Shown piece after piece: positions 33,375 to 34,029 of a stretch of 34,029 bases of DNA. Each line of letters begins with the position of its first letter. Position 1 is the stretch's first letter. Made by a program: the position numbers and the translations under genes. Under the pieces are notes generated by a model, which did no database searches, was not told the origin of the DNA, and worked only from the letters and a program-made list of their open reading frames with translations. The DNA is from Nevskia sp. (GTDB lineage: Bacteria > Pseudomonadota > Gammaproteobacteria > Nevskiales > Nevskiaceae): the NCBI GenBank assembly GCA_031291075.1, contig JARLJS010000086.1:1-34029 (forward strand). The letters are read 5' to 3'.

Positions 33375-33419
33375 CTCACAGTCCGTTGTGAGAACACTGC
33401 ATTTCGTGTAAAATACACG
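33375..33419. promoter_or_regulatory. Divergent promoter region with two inverted repeats
   Basis: The 75-bp gap between the TrwA-like gene and the XRE gene holds CTCACA-N6-TGTGAG (33375-33392) and CGTGTA-AAA-TACACG (33405-33419). For the XRE gene TTGTGA (33386-33391) and TAAAAT (33409-33414) are separated by 17 bp, a good sigma-70 promoter whose -10 lies in the second palindrome. Probable operators for the XRE protein and/or the TrwA-like protein. In R388 oriT lies at the trwA end of trwABC, so this gap could also be part of oriT; no nic site is recognised. Confidence 0.6.
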
Positions 33420-33441
33420 TTGTAGATGGTTATAGGAAATA

Positions 33442-33882
33442 ATGTGTAGTATGTCAACCCCTGACCTGAATGTGCAGATCGGCGAGCGCCTGAAGGCGGT
33501 GCGCGAACGGGAGCGCCTGTCGCAGACCGAGTTCGGCGAGCGCCTGGGCGTGGTGCTGCGCACCTATGCCAGCTACGAGCGGGGCGAGCGCAGCCTGTCG
33601 GTGGAAGTGCTCAAGGCGCTGTACGACGAGTTCCGGGTCGATCCGATCTGGCTGCTGTCCGGCCTTGGGCCAAATTTGGGCCAGGGGGCGGCGAGCCGGC
33701 AACAACTCGATTTGCTGGTCGAGATCATCGTCCGGGTGGAGCGGCGCCTGGTGCAGTCGCGGCGGACGCTGCCGCCGGAGAAGAAGGCGCGGCTGATCGC
33801 GCTGCTGTACCAGTATTTCCAGGCCAAGGCCGGGGTTGAGGACGACTACGTGGAGCAGGCTTTGGCATTCACTGCCTTGTAA
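33442..33882 (+). CDS. XRE-family HTH transcriptional repressor
   Basis: 146 residues. Helix-turn-helix of the Cro/C1 type: RLKAVRERERLSQTEFGERLGVVLRTYASYERGER, then a helical C-terminal half (VEIIVRVERRLVQSRRTLPPEKKARLIALLYQYF) likely for dimerisation. ATG 33442 is preferred because AGGA is about 6 nt upstream; ATG 33451 would leave 14 nt. Divergent from the mobilisation operon with palindromes in between, so it probably controls itself and that operon. Its stop overlaps the start of an IS630 remnant (TAATG). Confidence 0.87.
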   Translation: MCSMSTPDLNVQIGERLKAVRERERLSQTEFGERLGVVLRTYASYERGERSLSVEVLKALYDEFRVDPIWLLSGLGPNLGQGAASRQQLDLLVEIIVRVERRLVQSRRTLPPEKKARLIALLYQYFQAKAGVEDDYVEQALAFTAL

Positions 33883-34029
33883 TGGCCCCCAACTACGGTA
33901 CGCACAAGACGCCGGCGGTGCGGTCCTGGTTTGCGCGGCATCCGCGCTTCCAGCCGCATTTCACCCCCACTTCGGCATCGTGGATCAACCAGGTCGAGCG
34001 CTGGTTTGCCGACCTCACCCAGAAGCAGA
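33882..34029 (+). pseudogene. IS630-family transposase, 5'-truncated fragment (runs off window)
   Basis: From the ATG overlapping the XRE stop, the frame reads NYGTHKTPAVRSWFARHPRF, then FTPTSASWINQVERWFADLT, the C-terminal catalytic part of IS630-family DDE transposases. The second catalytic aspartate, which normally precedes NYGTHK, is replaced by Pro, and everything upstream is missing, so the 5' part has been deleted at or near the repressor's stop codon. The right end lies outside the window. Non-functional as seen. Confidence 0.88.

Noticed and set aside
1-34029. CRISPR array
   Set aside because: No regularly spaced short repeats with unique spacers; the only tandem repeat is the 135-bp pair at 26186-26450.

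Overview
The window is high-GC (roughly two-thirds G+C by eye) proteobacterial DNA. It carries a core chromosomal stretch (about 1-25900) followed by a lower-GC, degenerate stretch and a mobile-element module (about 26180-34029). GlrK/QseG/GlrR-type regulators, OtsBA, diheme cytochromes c4 and a Cyc2-like porin-cytochrome point to a gammaproteobacterium. Fe(II)- or sulfur-oxidising chemolithotrophy is a reasonable guess but is not proven by this sequence.

Layout: (i) 1-141, the 5' end of tuf on the minus strand. (ii) 506-2653, an FNR/ANR-type box followed by a two-gene operon: an outer-membrane porin fused to a monoheme c-type domain (Cyc2-like) and a diheme cytochrome c4 (Cyc1-like). (iii) 2691-4069 minus, a ferritin-like/VIT1 iron transporter and a 57-residue membrane peptide. 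(iv) 4267-9341 plus, a tightly overlapping trehalose cluster otsB - GH15 - otsA - acyltransferase, ended by an intrinsic terminator at 9485-9521. (v) 9562-19070 plus, an apparent sigma-54-driven exopolysaccharide operon: TackOD1/pseudo-GGDEF protein, processive GT2 synthase, TolC fused to a TIM-barrel-like domain, HlyD-type adaptor, sugar-nucleotide epimerase and GlmS. (vi) 19121-22414 minus, the glrK-qseG-glrR-type signalling operon convergent with it. (vii) 22586-24850 minus, SMR transporter, SDR reductase and MipA/OmpV protein. (viii) 25217-25867 minus, a second cytochrome c4, again with an FNR-type box upstream.

From 26186 the sequence changes character. There are two 135-bp tandem repeats carrying tRNA 3'-end-like pieces, a decayed alpA fragment, a small HTH gene coupled to a pyrF with its own operator/promoter, an AlpA-like regulator, and a trwA-trwB-trwC-like mobilisation module (ribbon-helix-helix protein, coupling ATPase, MobF relaxase). 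A divergent XRE repressor follows, and the window ends in a 5'-truncated IS630-family transposase. No integrase, replication gene or type IV secretion gene is visible, so this is a fragment of a plasmid or integrative element.

The most interesting system is the exopolysaccharide locus. Three motifs matching or nearly matching TGTC-N10-GACA, the site known for GlrR, lie 65-67 bp apart upstream of a good -24/-12 sigma-54 promoter, and a GlrR orthologue is encoded just beyond the operon. In enterobacteria GlrR controls GlmS indirectly through the sRNA GlmY. Here it appears wired directly to an operon that contains glmS plus a polymer synthase and a TolC/HlyD envelope conduit.
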